From contig NZ_QGDS01000006.1 of NCBI RefSeq assembly GCF_003149105.1, positions 1 to 64,000 of the forward strand: a stretch of 64,000 nt of DNA. Reading direction: 5' to 3'. Positions 61,309 to 64,000 of the stretch are shown here, in pieces (positions within the stretch are counted from its first letter, which is position 1; every line of letters starts with the position of its first letter). The DNA is from Faecalicatena contorta. Its GTDB lineage: Bacteria > Bacillota > Clostridia > Lachnospirales > Lachnospiraceae. The notes beneath the pieces were generated by a model that ran no database searches, was not told the DNA's origin, and worked only from the letters and a program-made list of their open reading frames with translations. The translations under genes and the position numbers were made by a program.

Positions 61309-62811
61309 ATGAGTTTGATTTCCTTAGATATAGGAACATCTGGTATGCGGGCTGTTGTCTATGGTCTGGACGGACAGAAAAAAGAAAATACATACTTTGA
61401 ATACCATTCAGAATTTCCACAGCCGGGGTATGTGGAACAGAACCCGGAATCATGGAAAGAAGCAGCTATTTATTGCCTGTCAAATATAGCTCCATTTTTT
61501 AATGGTGAAGATGTGCCGCAGGCGATTGCTGTAACTTCACAGAGGTCATCTCTCATTCCTATGAAGGATGGACAGCCAATGAGAAATGCAATCATGTGGC
61601 AGGATAAACGTACTGTGCCACAATGTGAAAAGTTAATTGAAGAATATACATTAGAAGGTCTGTATACAAAGGCTGGCCTTCGTACAAATCCTTATTTTGT
61701 ACTGCCTAAAATCTTGTGGCTCAAGGAAAACCAGTACGATATCTATGTGAATGCAGAAAAATTTATTGGTGTACAGGATTTGGTCGTGCATTATCTGATA
61801 GGACAGTATAAAACAGATTATTCACAGGCATGCCGTACGATGCTTATGAATATCGAAACCTTTACATGGGATCCTGATCTTCTTAGGATTGCAGGGATAA
61901 CGGAAGAAAAGCTGCCCGAACTAGTTCCTCCGGGCAGCATCGCAGGGGGCCTCCTAAGAGAAATTGCCGAGAAGACAGGGCTTGCGGAAGATATCCCGGT
62001 AATCATATCAGGTGGAGACCAGCAGAATGCCGCTGTGGCACTGGGGGTGATTAAACCAGGAAGGGCAGAAGCGAATACAGGGACTGGTTCCTTTGTTATT
62101 TCTGCTATTGATAAGCCTGTATTTGATGAGGATGCAAGGGTTCTTTGCCAGGCATCTGCGATTGCAGGACAGTGGATTATGGAAGCAGGAATATTCAATA
62201 CAGGAGCTACATACCGCTGGTTTAAAGAACAGTTCTGTACAGATATTCAGGATAGAAAGAACATATATGATATTATGAACGATGAGGCAGCGGCATCTCC
62301 TATAGGCTCGAACGGAGTAATAATGATTCCTCATTTTGAAGGAAGTGCCGCACCGTATTGGAATCCACTGGCAAAGGGAGTGTTTTTTAACCTTTCCCTG
62401 AACACAAAACGTGGAGATATGATCCGTTCCATAATGGAAGGAATAGCTGTGGAGATAAATGATGACATCGGTTTGATGGAGGAGATTACTTCCCCGATAG
62501 AAATGGTCAGTGTTGCGGGAGGTATGGTACATTCTGACCTGTTCTGTAAAATACAGGCTAATGTTTATGATAAGAAAGTAGCACGTTATGCAAACAGCGA
62601 AGCTTCTTCGTTGGGAGCAGCAATGATTGCGGCTGTAACACTTGGCGTGTATAAAAATATTGAAGAAGCATATGCAAATATGCTGAGAGATAAACCACAG
62701 ATTTTTAATCCAAATGAGGAAGAGGTAATACAATCGGAAGTAATCATACGACGAAAACACAAACTGTATCAGGCGTTGAATGACCAAGATGCATATAAGT
62801 TTTTTGCCTGA
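61309..62811 (+). CDS. FGGY family carbohydrate kinase
   Basis: A 500-residue kinase of the FGGY family. It begins SLISLDIGTSGMRAVVYGLDGQ (phosphate-1 motif), with AIAVTSQRSSLIPM, AIMWQDKRTVPQCE (about 102), the catalytic ISGGDQQNAAVALG (about 232), GAEANTGTG-like EANTGTGSFVIS, and the C-terminal VSVAGGMVHSDLFCKIQANVY. Such kinases phosphorylate gluconate, xylulose, other polyols or AI-2; the exact substrate is unclear. I chose ATG 61309 with AGAAGGGG upstream; a longer frame from 61189 overlaps the permease gene. Last gene of the operon, with a terminator after it. Confidence 0.88.
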   Translation: MSLISLDIGTSGMRAVVYGLDGQKKENTYFEYHSEFPQPGYVEQNPESWKEAAIYCLSNIAPFFNGEDVPQAIAVTSQRSSLIPMKDGQPMRNAIMWQDKRTVPQCEKLIEEYTLEGLYTKAGLRTNPYFVLPKILWLKENQYDIYVNAEKFIGVQDLVVHYLIGQYKTDYSQACRTMLMNIETFTWDPDLLRIAGITEEKLPELVPPGSIAGGLLREIAEKTGLAEDIPVIISGGDQQNAAVALGVIKPGRAEANTGTGSFVISAIDKPVFDEDARVLCQASAIAGQWIMEAGIFNTGATYRWFKEQFCTDIQDRKNIYDIMNDEAAASPIGSNGVIMIPHFEGSAAPYWNPLAKGVFFNLSLNTKRGDMIRSIMEGIAVEINDDIGLMEEITSPIEMVSVAGGMVHSDLFCKIQANVYDKKVARYANSEASSLGAAMIAAVTLGVYKNIEEAYANMLRDKPQIFNPNEEEVIQSEVIIRRKHKLYQALNDQDAYKFFA

Positions 62812-62827
62812 TATTTCCCTTCATAGC

Positions 62828-62865
62828 AGCCGCGATTCTTTAGAAATAAAGGATTGCGGCTTTTA
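62828..62865 (+). terminator. Terminator of the sugar-acid operon
   Basis: AGCCGC (62828-62833) pairs with GCGGCT (62856-62861) with further A/T and CTTT/AAAG pairing inside, followed by TTT. Confidence 0.75.
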
Positions 62866-62940
62866 TGCATCTGGCAGATACATATTTTAACGACACAAGT
62901 CTCGGAGCTGCCCGGATTGCCGGAGGAAATAAAATTCATA

Positions 62941-62969
62941 TTGACAATAAGTGAATGTTCGTTTATTAT
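62941..62969 (+). promoter_or_regulatory. TetR-gene promoter with embedded operator
   Basis: TTGACA (62941-62946) and TATTAT (62964-62969) are 17 bp apart. The spacer holds ATAAGTGAATGTTCGTTTA (62947-62965), which recurs exactly, in inverted orientation, at 63621-63639 ahead of the lon-type gene. Confidence 0.75.
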
Positions 62970-62988
62970 AAAATTACGAGGTGGTCAT

Positions 62989-63555
62989 ATGCGAAAAAAA
63001 GATGATGAAAAAGAAAAGAGCATAAAGGAAGCAGTTATAAGGTTAATTCTGGAAGAAGGCTTTCATGGCACCTCTATCTCGAAGATTGCTAAGAGGGCTG
63101 GGGTCTCTCCCGCGACAGTTTATATCTATTTTGAAAACAAGGAGGTTATGCTCCAGGATATTTACAACGAATATGCGGAAGAGATTTTCGATTATCTGCT
63201 TGGCAGCATCAACCGGGAGATGCGCGGCCGGCAATTAATTGAAGTTCTTATTACCAGTTATTATGATTACATCTGCGGAAACAGAGAAGTATTTAGCTTT
63301 GTGGAGCAGTTTTCCAACTGTCCTTCTCTTGCAAGCCGTTGTTCAGAGCGGCAGAGGATGTGTGAGGTCAGTAATCTGATCTTAGAGATGAAGGCGAAAC
63401 GGATTATTAAAAATTACAGTAATGAAAACCTGATGGCAATTATGTTTTATCCGGTAAAGTCAATTGCTGTAGATCATTGTAAAAGCAAGGAAGAAAAAGA
63501 GGAGCTGTTGAGAGAATTTATTTATATTATTCAGGAAGCGTTGTTGATAGAGTAA
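62989..63555 (+). CDS. TetR/AcrR family regulator
   Basis: A 188-residue regulator with the TetR DNA-binding domain (IKEAVIRLILEEGFHGTSISKIAKRAGVSPATVYIYFENKEVMLQDIY, residues about 10-57). The C-terminal domain has a Cys-containing segment FVEQFSNCPSLASRCSERQRMC. I chose ATG 62989 behind GAGGTGG; a longer in-frame version would overlap its own promoter. Identical 19-bp sites in its promoter and in front of the next gene suggest it represses both itself and the Lon-type protease. Confidence 0.88.
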   Translation: MRKKDDEKEKSIKEAVIRLILEEGFHGTSISKIAKRAGVSPATVYIYFENKEVMLQDIYNEYAEEIFDYLLGSINREMRGRQLIEVLITSYYDYICGNREVFSFVEQFSNCPSLASRCSERQRMCEVSNLILEMKAKRIIKNYSNENLMAIMFYPVKSIAVDHCKSKEEKEELLREFIYIIQEALLIE

Positions 63556-63620
63556 CTTTGGCGAGATTCTAATGTGGAGCTTATGGTTCACAAAGGTCTC
63601 GCAATCATTTCAAAGTTAAT

Positions 63621-63639
63621 TAAACGAACATTCACTTAT
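63621..63639 (+). promoter_or_regulatory. Second TetR operator, inverted copy
   Basis: TAAACGAACATTCACTTAT is the exact reverse complement of 62947-62965. A partial repeat, GAACATTCATTC, follows at about 63706, just before the lon-type ribosome site. Confidence 0.75.
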
Positions 63640-63736
63640 GAATGTCAGATGAAGAATGATGTACGGGAAGAAATACCAGCTAAACAGAGGTATTTCTTGA
63701 TAAAGGAACATTCATTCAGAAAGGAAAGTGATTTAT

Positions 63737-64000
63737 ATGATGAACTCAGAGAAAATTAGAAAGACTGGAATTGTTATTCCGATTTCAAATATAGTATTAT
63801 TGCCCGGAGCAGTGACAAAGCTCAGTGTCAGCAGTCTGAGTGAGGAACAGATAAGGTATCTGGAGGATGAAAATATAGAGAATATTGCACTGCCGATGAA
63901 GCAGAATTTCAATCAAAATGATGTTTCAGAGGATGACTTTTATAAAATTGGAATCTCATTCCAGATTGAGGATGTCCAGGAGTCAGAAAAGGGAATACAG
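63737..64000 (+). CDS. lon: Lon-type endopeptidase, 5' part, runs off the window
   Basis: The first 88 codons are open to the window edge. The N-terminus reads RKTGIVIPISNIVLLPGAVTKLSV, matching the start of the Lon substrate-recognition (LAN) domain, where a LPL-x-x-x-V-x-x-PG pattern is usual. DDFYKIGISFQIEDVQESEKG continues the domain. The ATPase and peptidase domains lie outside the window, so a stand-alone LAN protein cannot be excluded. The ribosome site is AAAGGAAAG, 8 bases before ATG 63737. The inverted TetR operator at 63621-63639 suggests control by the upstream regulator, unlike the usual heat-shock control of lon. Confidence 0.7.
   Translation, partial: MMNSEKIRKTGIVIPISNIVLLPGAVTKLSVSSLSEEQIRYLEDENIENIALPMKQNFNQNDVSEDDFYKIGISFQIEDVQESEKGIQ

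Noticed and set aside
1-64000. tRNA or rRNA genes
   Set aside because: No cloverleaf with a GGTTCGAATC-type T-arm and no rRNA-like sequence was noticed by eye; a tRNA scan was not possible.

Overview
The window looks like the chromosome of an anaerobic, spore-forming, gut-type Firmicute, most likely a Lachnospiraceae / Clostridium cluster XIVa relative. This is inferred from moderate-to-low GC, strong AGGAGG-type ribosome sites, a collagen-like exosporium-type protein, ferredoxin-type 2-oxoacid oxidoreductase, a corrinoid methyltransferase operon with its activator, and many sugar and sugar-acid uptake cassettes. No rRNA, tRNA, CRISPR array or intact insertion sequence was seen.

Layout. 1-1250 is decayed sequence with a BlaR1-like fragment. 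1296-5244 holds a collagen-like surface protein followed by a three-gene acyl cassette (acyl carrier protein, acyl-AMP ligase, BtrH-like acyltransferase). 5.3-10 kb is an accessory stretch with a radical SAM protein, a lincosamide nucleotidyltransferase (lnu family), an AraC regulator with a drug/metabolite transporter, and gene remnants. 10.2-18.4 kb has a Ca2+-type P-type ATPase, a two-subunit 2-oxoacid:acceptor oxidoreductase, and a SulP transporter with its TetR regulator. 18.6-23.3 kb is a four-carbon sugar-acid operon (PdxA2-like dehydrogenase, DUF1537 kinase, GntP permease, DeoR regulator).

23.7-33.5 kb is the most intriguing block: a sugar ABC transporter (binding protein, ATPase, two permeases) followed by a metallo-beta-lactamase-fold hydrolase, a Tm-1-like (UPF0261) protein, a class II aldolase-family enzyme, a GntR regulator and a RuBisCO-like protein. 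It looks like a complete uptake-plus-catabolism unit whose substrate I cannot name. 33.7-40.3 kb is a cobalamin-riboswitch-linked operon with a CobW GTPase, three UroD-family methyltransferases, a corrinoid protein and a RamA-like reductive activator. 40.5-51.6 kb is a sugar regulon: PfkB kinase, class II aldolase, D-lyxose-isomerase-like protein, sugar ABC transporter, a second sensory-type binding lipoprotein, histidine kinase, response regulator and a further binding protein. A paired motif upstream of two of its transcription units suggests joint control.

51.6-54.5 kb contains a glycine riboswitch in front of a gcvT that is cut off tail-to-tail against a cut-off iron-siderophore permease gene. 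This is a rearrangement or assembly junction. 54.5-64 kb has LacI and MerR regulators, an RpiR-controlled cluster (2-hydroxyacid dehydrogenase, class II aldolase, GntP permease, FGGY kinase), and a TetR regulator that shares a 19-bp operator with the Lon-type protease gene running off the right edge.

Across the window there are three copies of a structured intergenic repeat (23.4, 33.9 and 47.1 kb). One copy lies between the cobalamin riboswitch and its operon.
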